Positions 32,644-41,021 of a DNA stretch of 43,473 bases are shown in pieces. The notes under the pieces were generated by a model. It did not search any database. It saw only the letters and a list, made by a program, of their open reading frames with translations, and was not told where the DNA came from. Each line of letters opens with the position of its first letter. Positions within the stretch are counted from its first letter, which is position 1. Both the position numbers and the translations under genes were made by a program. The stretch is from JBEVNR01 sp040507985 (lineage in GTDB: Bacteria > Pseudomonadota > Alphaproteobacteria > Rickettsiales > UBA6187), in the NCBI GenBank assembly GCA_040507985.1, contig JBEVNR010000032.1, positions 1 to 43,473 on the forward strand, written 5' to 3'.

Positions 32644-34041
32644 CTAAGAAGATGGCTTAGGAGCTATAAGAATGCCTCCGACTTGTGAGATAATTTCTTG
32701 AGATGAAGAAAGCGTAGACGCTTTTTTCTGACGTTTGGCTGACGGTTCTCCCGTTTTTTGAAGTGCGACTGCTTTTCTTTTGACTGATTTTTGGCGGGGC
32801 GGGTGAAAAGCCTTCATAGAGCACCGACTCCATTGATTCTTCTGCGTAAGGAATCTTTCCTTTCCTGCGCACCCCGGAATTTTAGAGCAACTTCGGATAT
32901 CCGTGTAACATTCCGTCCAGAGATTGCAGTCCAACAAATACTGTTTTCCGCTGCATTCAAGGTGCTTTGTGCAATTTCTGGTGCGCGTACGGCAATTTTT
33001 AGTAGAACATGGATACCAGACATTGTTGGTCTTCAAATACTGTGTTCCTTTGCACTGATTGTGGTTGGTGCAATTTTTAGTGCGCGTACGGCAATCTTCA
33101 ATATGACATGGTTCGAATCCTCCCTTATTCAATCGTCGTCTTTTTCCCTTACAATCCTCGTCTGTGCAATTTTTACTATTGTATTCGCAAGAATCTATGC
33201 TGCATCTAAGCACAGATCGATTGAAATCGCCTGTCCATGTTCCTTTACATTCCGGGATTGTACAGGAAGTATTGACGGTGCATGTAGACCACCTTCCGTT
33301 TTCCTGCTTCGTAAGCATTTCTTGTCCGCACTTACAAGTCTTCCGGTTTCTCGAACAACTCGTGACAGAGCAAGGAGAGGATTGAGTATGTTTTATTAAC
33401 GTAATATCGCCGCTGCAACCCTCCGCTTTGCACGGCCGGGTTTTCGAAGCGCAGCTATTGACGTTGCAATAAGTTTGGGTCACGTTGCCCGATTTAGATG
33501 TGCTCAAGCCAATTGATCCGTTGCATCCTGTAGCTCTGCACTTCAAATATGCTTCGCAAGAAGCTTCTAGGCATGCGTATCTTCCGAGAGCATACTTCAC
33601 CTTGGCCGTACAGACGCTCCCGTCCTTTTGCGTACGTCCGCATCCTTTTGTTGGAAAATTTTCTTTGATGTGTGCTTTTCTTCGGGCTAAATAGGCGCAA
33701 GGGAGCGGCGCCGTTTGGGCGGGATCGCTTCCGGAGCGATTGTTGTAGGCGCCTTGCGAAAAGAACATGTCAAGAGTGACGACCACGGGACCTGCGGTAT
33801 CACAAGCGACGCACAAAAAGATCGCCTTACGGGTGCGTTCCGTCACGTCGGCGTGTGTATTCTCTTGGCATCGGGGGCATTTCGGCGGAGAAAGTGACGT
33901 AAGATAGTGTTTTTGTTCTTTGGGACAGCGCAATTCAGCCGCAGTGGCATTCGCATTGACCGTTATTATAAGTTTTGCGCCGCAATCTGGGCAAAGTGTG
34001 TTCTCAGAGGTCCGCGACGCAAGGATGTTAGAAAAATCCAT
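32644..34041 (-). CDS. Multi-zinc-ribbon cysteine-rich protein with NLS-like tail
   Basis: I recognise no named family for this 465-residue product. It has 42 cysteines. The N-terminus holds zinc-ribbon-like pairs (CPDC at 17-20, then CPRC and CVAC). From about 130 to 412 run eight or so tandem units with the pattern C-x3-4-C-x-G, about 10-14 residues, W/x-x-C, x4-5, C, ending in KNC or RNC before the next unit; clear examples start at CTDEDCKGK, CTNHNQCKG and CTKHLECSG. Each unit supplies four cysteines, enough for one zinc. The last ~50 residues are basic then Ser-rich: KRK at 421-423 and KRQKK at 436-440 are 12 residues apart, the spacing of a classical bipartite nuclear localisation signal. 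The DNA is less GC-rich than its neighbours. A host-nucleus effector is an inference. Confidence 0.75.
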   Translation of the reverse strand: MDFSNILASRTSENTLCPDCGAKLIITVNANATAAELRCPKEQKHYLTSLSPPKCPRCQENTHADVTERTRKAIFLCVACDTAGPVVVTLDMFFSQGAYNNRSGSDPAQTAPLPCAYLARRKAHIKENFPTKGCGRTQKDGSVCTAKVKYALGRYACLEASCEAYLKCRATGCNGSIGLSTSKSGNVTQTYCNVNSCASKTRPCKAEGCSGDITLIKHTQSSPCSVTSCSRNRKTCKCGQEMLTKQENGRWSTCTVNTSCTIPECKGTWTGDFNRSVLRCSIDSCEYNSKNCTDEDCKGKRRRLNKGGFEPCHIEDCRTRTKNCTNHNQCKGTQYLKTNNVWYPCSTKNCRTRTRNCTKHLECSGKQYLLDCNLWTECYTDIRSCSKIPGCAGKERFLTQKNQWSRCSMKAFHPPRQKSVKRKAVALQKTGEPSAKRQKKASTLSSSQEIISQVGGILIAPKPSS

Positions 34042-34130
34042 CGCGGCATAAAAAATGGGTTCTTTTAGAATAACCGATAAGGTAATCCGATTATCCTATA
34101 TATCTTAAAGAAAGTAAATTGGAATTTTAA

Positions 34131-34150
34131 ATTCCCGCTTTTCCGGGAAT
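34131..34150 (+). repeat. REP-like palindrome, core-only copy 3
   Basis: ATTCCCGC (34131-34138) and the near-complementary CGGGAAT (34144-34150) match the core of the elements at 7456 and 24652, but the A-rich tail is missing. It lies in the gap between the GldG-like gene and the cysteine-rich gene. Confidence 0.55.
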
Positions 34151-34181
34151 GGAAAATACGCACAGCCTCGAATTCCTTGCG

Positions 34182-36005
34182 TTACCCGTTGCGCTTTACC
34201 CCCGCCCGTCCGGGAACGATGAGCCCCAGCAATAAGACGGCCAGCGGAATCAGGCCGATGAACATCATTTTTAGGCGCGTTCCGAGCGCTTCGATATCTT
34301 TACGCAACGAATGCTGCACGTCGCGCAACTCGGAGCGGGTCGCAATCAATTGCTGCGTGAAGGCGTCGACTTCCGCTTGTTCCTTTGCCGTGACGATGGA
34401 TTCCCCTTGAGCGCCGCCTTGCCGGAGCGCGGCCAGCTTTTGTTGCGTATCCTGCAATTTTTTCTGCAACTCTTGCTGTTTATGCAGATATTCCTTTTCC
34501 GCCTTCCGTCTGAGCGCGTTCACCTTGTCGAAGGGGCGGTCGATGCGCGAGCGGCCGCGCAAGCTGCTGAGCATGCCGCTTCCCGCCAACTCGTCGATGG
34601 CATTCAGCGCGAAGGCGCCGTTATCGGCGATTTGCACGCGCAATTCGTCTTGCAGGAAGGCTTGTTTTTGCAGCCACGTTCCGTCGTTCAGAAAATCGAC
34701 GTCGGCGATCAGCGTCACCGCGCCCGACTTTGGCGCCAAGGATTTTTTGGCGTCGTCGGGGAAGGCGGAGGGAAATTGCCCCGTCAGCGACGCCGCAAGC
34801 GCGAAGGATTGCCCGGAGGGCGCATAATTGCGCAGCATGTCCTCCGCGTTTTCGGCGTCGCTGCGATTGACCTCCATCGCCGATTCGCCCGTATGGGCCA
34901 ATATTTTCCAGGTGAGTCCGTTCGGTTTCTCGGGCGCGAAGGTGAAATGCCCCGGCGACTTAAACACCAGTCGGCGTAAATTCGCGGTAGAGGGGTCGGC
35001 GTCGCTTAGTCCGTTTTTATCAAGCACGATCCAGTTGGGCTTGTCGAGCAACATTTGTCGGCTTTTTCCGTCCGGCGTTTCCTGCGTGACGGCGCTGCGG
35101 GCGGCGTGCTCTATGTCCAGCGCCACCTTATCCGGGCGATACGACACGCCCCACGCGCGCAGCAATCCTTCCAGCGGGTCGGAGCCGTTCATCCCCGCGC
35201 CCCATTCGGGATAGGGATCGAGCGCGACGAGCAATTTCCCTCCCTGCACCACGAAATCGTTCACGCTGCGCAGCAAGGCGTCGCTCGGCATGTCCGGATA
35301 GATCCACACCAAAATATCGGCGTCTTTAGGAACGGCGTCGGCTTTTTTATCCATCGGCTCGACGTCGAACTCTTCCTTCACGTCATCCGCGATCGACCAC
35401 TCCGAAGAACGGGACGGCATGAAGGGATTGGCCGCCGGGGCGTTAAAATCCACTCCGCTTAACACCGCTATCTTCGGTTTTTCCGCCTCCGAGAGGTCGT
35501 ATACCGCGCGCGTCAGGTCATATTCCAAAAATTGTTCGCGTTCCGGGTTTAAGAACGGAAACGCTTTAACGGCGTCGGTCGAATTGCTTAGCGCCAGCCC
35601 GAAATACAGGCGCGCGCCGTTGTCGTCCAAGGGAACGGGATCAACGCCGAAGGCCACGGCGTCGTCTTCCTGCCGCGAAAACGGCTCGGGGTCGATAATT
35701 TCCACCGAAAATTTTCCGTCGGACAATCCTTCATACACTTTAAGCAGCGTCTTGATACGCTCGCCATAGGCTTGCAGGGCGGGAATGCCGCTCACTTCCT
35801 TCGCACCGTAAAAAAAACGCGCCTTAATCGGCTCTTTTAATTCCTTTAGCAGCGTTTTCGTGCCGCTCGACAAGGTATAAAGCTTCTCTTCGGTCATGTC
35901 GAGGCGCGCGCCGCTTAAAAAAACGTTCGACAACACGCTTACCGACACGAGCATCGCCACGCATCCCGCAGCGGCGACGGCGACGAGCAATTTATTTTTT
36001 ATCAT
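34182..36005 (-). CDS. GldG-like ABC transporter auxiliary protein
   Basis: The 607-residue protein matches the family of uncharacterised ABC auxiliary subunits related to gliding protein GldG. It has an N-terminal membrane helix (about 7-30), a large periplasmic region with RLDMTEEKLYTLSSGT and KPKIAVLSGVD, a coiled-coil-rich segment (about 500-580), and a C-terminal membrane helix ending in a basic tail. In most bacteria it is encoded next to its ABC permease and ATPase genes; here the upstream gene is a small lipoprotein and no transporter genes are in reach. Function in non-gliding bacteria is not established. Confidence 0.85.
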   Translation of the reverse strand: MIKNKLLVAVAAAGCVAMLVSVSVLSNVFLSGARLDMTEEKLYTLSSGTKTLLKELKEPIKARFFYGAKEVSGIPALQAYGERIKTLLKVYEGLSDGKFSVEIIDPEPFSRQEDDAVAFGVDPVPLDDNGARLYFGLALSNSTDAVKAFPFLNPEREQFLEYDLTRAVYDLSEAEKPKIAVLSGVDFNAPAANPFMPSRSSEWSIADDVKEEFDVEPMDKKADAVPKDADILVWIYPDMPSDALLRSVNDFVVQGGKLLVALDPYPEWGAGMNGSDPLEGLLRAWGVSYRPDKVALDIEHAARSAVTQETPDGKSRQMLLDKPNWIVLDKNGLSDADPSTANLRRLVFKSPGHFTFAPEKPNGLTWKILAHTGESAMEVNRSDAENAEDMLRNYAPSGQSFALAASLTGQFPSAFPDDAKKSLAPKSGAVTLIADVDFLNDGTWLQKQAFLQDELRVQIADNGAFALNAIDELAGSGMLSSLRGRSRIDRPFDKVNALRRKAEKEYLHKQQELQKKLQDTQQKLAALRQGGAQGESIVTAKEQAEVDAFTQQLIATRSELRDVQHSLRKDIEALGTRLKMMFIGLIPLAVLLLGLIVPGRAGVKRNG

Positions 36006-36104
36006 AACGGCGACTCGTGTTAGGCGAAAATCAAGGGAATAACCGCTTTATGTCGGTTCATGCGGCAAACTATAAAAGCGCCGACGAAAAATAGCAAGAG
36101 GGCG

Positions 36105-36479
36105 CTATTCGCTTCCCGCCCCTTCTTTTTTGTAGTAACTCTCGGTTCCCGCGTCCATGTTCGTTCCGCCGTTGCAATTCAGCGTGTAGAGATTGCCGAG
36201 ATAGTTGATGCGCGTTTCCGCCGCCTCTATCGCCTTTTTCGCGTCGGAGACGCCGAATAGCAGGCAGCTTGGCGAATAAAATTTCGTCGGCACCTGCCAT
36301 AGCGACCGGCGGGCCAACATAAGATAGTGTTCCGACTCCGTCATTTCTAAAATGATCGCCTTGCAGCTCAGTTTTTTGTCTTGCCTTTGAATGGGCGTAA
36401 TGCGCAAGGGCGGCTCGCAGTTGCACGCGGTTGCCAGCGCCGCGCAGGCGAAGAGACAAATACAAAAAAATGCGCGCAT
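36105..36479 (-). CDS. Small lipoprotein, hypothetical
   Basis: The 124-residue precursor begins with a hydrophobic signal peptide ending in ALATAC, giving Cys19 as the lipid anchor site. The mature part is about 106 residues with cysteines in NCEPP, LSCKAI, PSCLLF and TLNCNGG, which could make disulphides in the periplasm. No family is recognised. An in-frame ATG 20 codons upstream is not favoured because the signal peptide begins at 36479. It precedes the GldG-like gene on the same strand with a 99-base gap. Confidence 0.7.
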   Translation of the reverse strand: MRAFFCICLFACAALATACNCEPPLRITPIQRQDKKLSCKAIILEMTESEHYLMLARRSLWQVPTKFYSPSCLLFGVSDAKKAIEAAETRINYLGNLYTLNCNGGTNMDAGTESYYKKEGAGSE

Positions 36480-36721
36480 AGAGATTCTAAAGACGTAGCA
36501 GCGATGAACGACGCAAACTATACTAGCGAAATTCGACAAATAATAAAGGGTTATTTACACGGCTTCCGGAAAAAGGCAAGGCAAAATTTCCTGTGACGGC
36601 CCCAAAATAAGAATTATTTTTATCTCCGTGAAATAAGGGAATAATTTTCTCCCTTTTACAACGCAGCGCGATTGCCCTATGATGCGTGCCATGCAAAAAA
36701 ACCGGCGGAAAAAGACGCGCG

Positions 36722-38635
36722 ATGCGGAAAATCATTAAATTTATATGTATCGTCTCGGTATGGGCGGGGTTGGGATTGGCCGCGACCGGCGTCTATATGC
36801 TGCGCGACGTTCCCGGATTGGAGAGCCTCGAACACAAGGAGCGTCATGTCGGCATTCGTTTTTTTGATCGGCGCGGGAAGGAATTTTCGTACGCCGGCAA
36901 CCATGTCGGCAACGCCGTCGACGTGAACGTCTTGCCGAAACATTTCATCGACGCGCTGCTGTCGACCGAAGACCGGCGCTTCTACGACCATATCGGGATA
37001 GACGTTTGGGGCGTGATGCGCGCCGCCGCGCGCAATCTCTACGCCCGCCGCATCGTGCAGGGGGGAAGCACGCTCACGCAGCAATTGGCGAAACTGACCT
37101 TCCTCACCCCCGAACGCACCTTCAAGCGCAAGGTGCAAGAGATGTTCCTTGCGCTCTATCTCGACGCCAAGCTGAGTAAGGACGAGATTCTCGCGCTGTA
37201 TCTGGAGCGCGTCTATTTCGGCAACGGCAATTACGGGCTGGAAGAGGCGGCGCGCGGATATTTCGGCAAGCCTTACTCCGACGTCAGCCTGTACGAATCG
37301 GCGTTGCTGGTGGGGGCGATCAAGGCGCCGACCTATTATAACCCCGTCGCCCACCGCACGCGCGCGGAAAAGCGCGCCGCCCAAGTGCTGCTGAGCATGG
37401 CCGACGCCGATAAACTGACGGAAAAACAGGCGATCTACGCGGCGTCGCACCCGGAAAAAGCGAGCAAAAAACGCAGCCCGGCGGAACGCGAGTTCGATTA
37501 TTTCGCCGATTGGGCAAAACCGCAGGTAAAGGATTATATCGGCAATCCCGACGGGGAATACCTGGCCTATACCACCCTTGACGCCGACTTGCAAAAAGCG
37601 GCGCATTATGCCTGCGACAAGCACCTTCGCGACGCGATGAAGGCGCATTCCGGCGTGAACTTACAATGCGCGGTGGTGGCGCTCGACACGTCCGGCGGCG
37701 TGCTCGCCATGATCGGCGGGCGCTCCTATGCGGAAAGCCCGTTCAACCGCGCCGCGCAAGCCAGGCGCCAACCGGGATCGCTCTTTAAGCTGTTCGTCTA
37801 CGCCGCCGCGATGGAGCGCGGCATGACGCCCTACGACGTGATGAACGACAAACCGATTAGCTATAAGGGATGGAACCCGGGAAACTGGGACGACAAGCAC
37901 GTGGGCTTGATAACGCTTAGGAACGCCTTCGCCAAGTCGGTGAACAGCGTGGCGGTGCAGCTTACAGACATGATCGGCGTGGAGAACGTCATCGCCACCG
38001 CGAAAAAATTAGGCATTACCGACGCGCTCGCACCCAATCTCAGCATCGCGCTCGGCACGTCGGAGACGTCGCTGCTCGACATGACGACGGCCTACGCGCA
38101 CGTGGCGAACGGCGGGCGCACCGTCTGGCCGCACGGGCTGGAGAGCATATCGACCGGAGGAGCGGAGGCATTTCGCTACCGCGCGCAAACCGGGCTGTTG
38201 GCCCTGAACGAAAACACGGTGGATAAAATGATTCCGCTGCTGCGGGCGGTGGTGACGTCCGGCACCGGCCATAACGCGAACGTGGACGGCGCGGCGGTGG
38301 CGGGAAAAACCGGCACCTCGCAAAACAACCGCGACGCGTGGTTTATCGGCTTTACCCCGGACATTACCGTCGGGGTGTGGACGGGGCGCGACGACAATAA
38401 GCCGATGCCCTCCGGCATTAGCGGAGGTTCCGTTCCCGCGCGTATTTTCCGCGACGTCGCCAGCGCCTATTACAACGTGCTGCATCGCGACGCCCTGCCG
38501 CCGGCGCGGCTTTATGACGATCTCGGCGCCCCGCCCGTCACCACCATCGTGCCGCGCAAGGAATACGACCCCGTCCGCCGCGACGAAAAGGAAGGCTTCT
38601 TCGACCGATTGTGGGATGCGCTTAGCGGAAGGTAG
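36722..38635 (+). CDS. Penicillin-binding protein 1A (bifunctional)
   Basis: This class A PBP polymerises glycan strands and cross-links stem peptides on the periplasmic face. The 637-residue protein has an N-terminal membrane anchor, a GT51 glycosyltransferase domain with STEDRRFYDHIGID (Glu83 catalytic) and QGGSTLTQQLAK, and a transpeptidase domain with the SxxK serine at Ser353 (QPGSLFK), SVN, and KTGT with Lys529. The OB-like insert of many proteobacterial PBP1A proteins seems absent, making it shorter than E. coli PBP1A. ATG 36722 is preferred to an in-frame GTG at 36686. Confidence 0.93.
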   Translation: MRKIIKFICIVSVWAGLGLAATGVYMLRDVPGLESLEHKERHVGIRFFDRRGKEFSYAGNHVGNAVDVNVLPKHFIDALLSTEDRRFYDHIGIDVWGVMRAAARNLYARRIVQGGSTLTQQLAKLTFLTPERTFKRKVQEMFLALYLDAKLSKDEILALYLERVYFGNGNYGLEEAARGYFGKPYSDVSLYESALLVGAIKAPTYYNPVAHRTRAEKRAAQVLLSMADADKLTEKQAIYAASHPEKASKKRSPAEREFDYFADWAKPQVKDYIGNPDGEYLAYTTLDADLQKAAHYACDKHLRDAMKAHSGVNLQCAVVALDTSGGVLAMIGGRSYAESPFNRAAQARRQPGSLFKLFVYAAAMERGMTPYDVMNDKPISYKGWNPGNWDDKHVGLITLRNAFAKSVNSVAVQLTDMIGVENVIATAKKLGITDALAPNLSIALGTSETSLLDMTTAYAHVANGGRTVWPHGLESISTGGAEAFRYRAQTGLLALNENTVDKMIPLLRAVVTSGTGHNANVDGAAVAGKTGTSQNNRDAWFIGFTPDITVGVWTGRDDNKPMPSGISGGSVPARIFRDVASAYYNVLHRDALPPARLYDDLGAPPVTTIVPRKEYDPVRRDEKEGFFDRLWDALSGR

Positions 38636-38720
38636 CGCGATGCGTCGCTTTCATTATCGAGAATTAACGAAGGCGTGCGATATGGTGAGGGCGTCCACAT
38701 AATTTAGGAGACTTTTCATC

Positions 38721-39224
38721 ATGACCGCATCCACCGTAAAAATGACGGATAAAGACGCATTGCATATCGGCGTAGATACCGAAGCCCGCGCGAACGTCGC
38801 CGAGCATTTGTCGCGCTTTCTCGCCACCACCTACACGCTCTATTTTAAGACCCTTTACTATCATTGGAACGTGACCGGACCGCATTTTCATGCGTTGCAC
38901 CTGTTGTTTGAGGAACAATATCAAGACTTGCAGCAAGCGGGCGACGCGCTTGCCGAGCGCATTCGTGCGCTTGGGCATTTCAGCCCGGGCACGTACCGCG
39001 AATTTGAAAAACTCTCCGCCGTGTCGCACGACGAGTCTTTGCCGAAAAAATCCGCGAACATGGTGCAAAATTTGTTGCGCGACAACGAAATATGCACGCA
39101 AGAAGCGCGTAAAGTGCTCGAAGCGGCCGAAAAAGCAGGCGACGAAGTTACCGTCGACATGATGGTGGGGCGCATGGGCATACACGAAAAGGCCGCCTGG
39201 ATGTTACGTTCCACCGTCGAATGA
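38721..39224 (+). CDS. dps: Dps-type DNA-protection ferritin
   Basis: Dps forms a 12-subunit shell that oxidises and stores iron and protects DNA in starvation or oxidative stress. The 167-residue product has all residues of the intersubunit ferroxidase site: His48 and His60 from one subunit with Glu64, and Asp75 and Glu79 from the other, with spacing equal to E. coli Dps. The TLYYHWNVTGPHFHALH block is diagnostic. TAGGAG lies 10 bases before the ATG. It follows the PBP gene by 85 bases and is likely a separate unit. Confidence 0.95.
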   Translation: MTASTVKMTDKDALHIGVDTEARANVAEHLSRFLATTYTLYFKTLYYHWNVTGPHFHALHLLFEEQYQDLQQAGDALAERIRALGHFSPGTYREFEKLSAVSHDESLPKKSANMVQNLLRDNEICTQEARKVLEAAEKAGDEVTVDMMVGRMGIHEKAAWMLRSTVE

Positions 39225-39243
39225 CGGATATGGCTTAATAGAC

Positions 39244-39288
39244 GCTTCTTGCATAATCCGCCTTGCCGCAGCGAGTTTTGCAAGAAGC
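39244..39288. repeat. Long inverted repeat between convergent genes
   Basis: GCTTCTTGCA (39244-39253) and TGCAAGAAGC (39279-39288) are perfect complements with a 25-base loop; AATAG before and CTATT after extend the pairing with a 2-base bulge. It sits between dps and the convergent DUF5010 gene and may act as a two-way terminator, though there is no U-tract. Confidence 0.45.
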
Positions 39289-39309
39289 CTATTCACCGAA
39301 AGCGCTCTT

Positions 39310-40710
39310 TTACGGCGCCACGTCCGCATTCGCGCATTGCGACTTTCTGATAAGGCGCATGAAGTGGTCCGGTTCGAGCCATTTCCCTTTATAATAATAG
39401 TCATAGGCGCGATTTATGCCGGTGCCTTCGCCTAGATCGTTCCACGTGGCGAGCGTCAGCACGTCGAAATCCGTCGTGCCGTTTAGTACCGTATTCAGCA
39501 ATTCGTCGCCTTTGATGAGCGTGTCGCCGTCCTTCGCCGGTTGGCCCGGAGACTCCCTGCCGACGGCGTCCCACCGTACCATCGCGTTACCCAGCTTCTT
39601 GCCGTTCATGGCGAAGCCGTTGACGCCGCCCGGGGCAGCAGGCGAAATGCTGTTCCAGGTGAAGCGTCCGTTCGCGACGGATTCCATGGCGGGATCGTCG
39701 AAAAAGGCCGTATCCACGACGACGAACGGCTCGGATCCGAAATCGGCCTTGAACATCTCCTTCATGCGCTTGATGACGGCGGCGGAAACGTTGCGGGGAG
39801 AGAGCGTGCCGGCATTATAAAAATAAATGACCGGCTTACCGTCGATTTTGTAGCGATGCGCGTCGTCGATTTTGGTGAAGAAAGGCTTCCATTTCATTTG
39901 GTACATCGTTGAGGCGGCGCCTTCCGTATCGCTTAGGTTGGGAACGGCGGCCCATTTTGCGCCGAAATAGGTTTGGCCCCACGTCCAGGTGTCGTCGAGC
40001 ATGCCTATTTTTACGGCGTCGCCCTCGCTTTTTAGCGCTTGCGCGAGCTTGTCGATTTTTCCTTCGTCGACCATGTCCGGCCCGTAGACGTTCGGCAACA
40101 GGAATTGCAGGCCGGCGTATCGGGCGTCGCGCAGTTCCCGCGTCCAAAAAGCGACCTCGTCCGGGTCGTAATATCCGCCGCCCGCCATCGGAGCGACGGG
40201 GTCCATGCCGAAGACGTGGTTGCCGGCCCAGTTCATTTCGCAGTTCGTTTTTCCCGGGCAGTCGAAGAAGAACATCAGCACCGCTCCCACGTCGCGCTTT
40301 CCGATGCGTTCGCACGCGGGCGCGGAGGGTTCGACGTTGTTTTCCCACGGAGAGGAAAAGGCAAACTTACATTGCTTTCCCTCTTCCGCGCATATGCGGT
40401 ACGCGACGTCGATCCGTCGCGCGCGCGCGTCGCTAGAGAGGGGTTGCGAAAAGGCGCTTGCGGACGCCGGCGGCTCTTTTCCCGTAATCTGGCAATACAG
40501 GCGGCGCACCGCTTCCGTAGGGGAGTTGCCGAGATTTACGTCCACGACGTCGCTTTGCCGACAGTCGCTCGTATTTTCCGGCTTTAACGCAAAGGCGCCG
40601 CCGCCTTGCTGCCCTCCGGCGGCTTTCATGCGACATTGGCATTGTTGCGCCGACGCGTCGGCGGAGAGCGCTGCCAGCAACATAATTGTGAAAAAAGCAA
40701 GAAAACGCAT
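39310..40710 (-). CDS. Secreted DUF5010/GH99-like protein
   Basis: The 466-residue precursor has a signal peptide (MRFLAFFTIMLLAALSADASA). After a cysteine-bearing N-terminal part, a domain from about 130 on resembles the DUF5010 and glycoside hydrolase 99/71-like barrel: DVGAVLMFFFDCPG, WTRELRDARYAGLQFLLPNV, DGKPVIYFYN, and near the end TLATWNDLGEGTGINRAYDYY followed by KGKWLEPDHF. Such proteins are usually predicted to act on alpha-mannan or glucan; catalytic residues cannot be fixed here. Start choice is between 40710 and 40734; the first puts the signal peptide at the N-terminus and has GGAT upstream. Confidence 0.75.
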   Translation of the reverse strand: MRFLAFFTIMLLAALSADASAQQCQCRMKAAGGQQGGGAFALKPENTSDCRQSDVVDVNLGNSPTEAVRRLYCQITGKEPPASASAFSQPLSSDARARRIDVAYRICAEEGKQCKFAFSSPWENNVEPSAPACERIGKRDVGAVLMFFFDCPGKTNCEMNWAGNHVFGMDPVAPMAGGGYYDPDEVAFWTRELRDARYAGLQFLLPNVYGPDMVDEGKIDKLAQALKSEGDAVKIGMLDDTWTWGQTYFGAKWAAVPNLSDTEGAASTMYQMKWKPFFTKIDDAHRYKIDGKPVIYFYNAGTLSPRNVSAAVIKRMKEMFKADFGSEPFVVVDTAFFDDPAMESVANGRFTWNSISPAAPGGVNGFAMNGKKLGNAMVRWDAVGRESPGQPAKDGDTLIKGDELLNTVLNGTTDFDVLTLATWNDLGEGTGINRAYDYYYKGKWLEPDHFMRLIRKSQCANADVAP

Positions 40711-40875
40711 GAGCGATCCGTTGTAAGCGTTCATCCTTCCCCTAAGCTTGCATTGTAGCGCTTGCGTATAAAGGTTATGTGACGTTCGGTTAAGGGGTTC
40801 TTTCCTGAATTGAAGGCGCTGGCGCCCGATAAATAAGCGTTCCATAAAAAAACGAAATAAAATGTAAAAAATCTA

Positions 40876-40904
40876 TTGACGCTTTGGCTCGAATTCCGTA
40901 TAAC
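40876..40904 (+). promoter_or_regulatory. Promoter of the 23S rRNA gene
   Basis: TTGACG (40876-40881) and TATAAC (40899-40904) are exactly 17 bases apart, preceded by an A/T-rich stretch (40845-40875) that looks like an UP element. It lies about 120 bases upstream of the mature 23S 5' end. This is the best promoter in the window and indicates direct transcription of 23S. Confidence 0.85.
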
Positions 40905-40947
40905 CCCTTTTACCGAAGCGAGACGGAAAGAAACGAATCGCTAGGCC

Positions 40948-40960
40948 GCTCTTTGAAAAC
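40948..40960 (+). promoter_or_regulatory. boxA-like antitermination site
   Basis: GCTCTTTGAAAAC in the rRNA leader closely matches the boxA element (TGCTCTTTAACA in E. coli) bound by NusB-S10 for antitermination. Its place between the promoter and 23S supports a genuine independent rRNA leader. Confidence 0.7.
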
Positions 40961-41021
40961 AAAAGCTAAACACAATATCTAATCGTAATATTGCAAGTTT
41001 AGTTCTGTATATAACATCGCT

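Noticed and set aside
32791..33399. Plus-strand frame opposite the cysteine-rich gene
   Set aside because: A shadow of the regular cysteine repeat. The minus strand has the periodic structure and a coherent composition.
36677..37648. Open minus-strand frame opposite PBP1A
   Set aside because: Antisense shadow of a gene with complete GT51 and transpeptidase motifs.
40711..41021. Looked for 16S 3' end, tRNA-Ile or tRNA-Ala upstream of 23S
   Set aside because: No anti-Shine-Dalgarno tail, no T-loop GTTCGA and no cloverleaf. Only a promoter and leader are seen.
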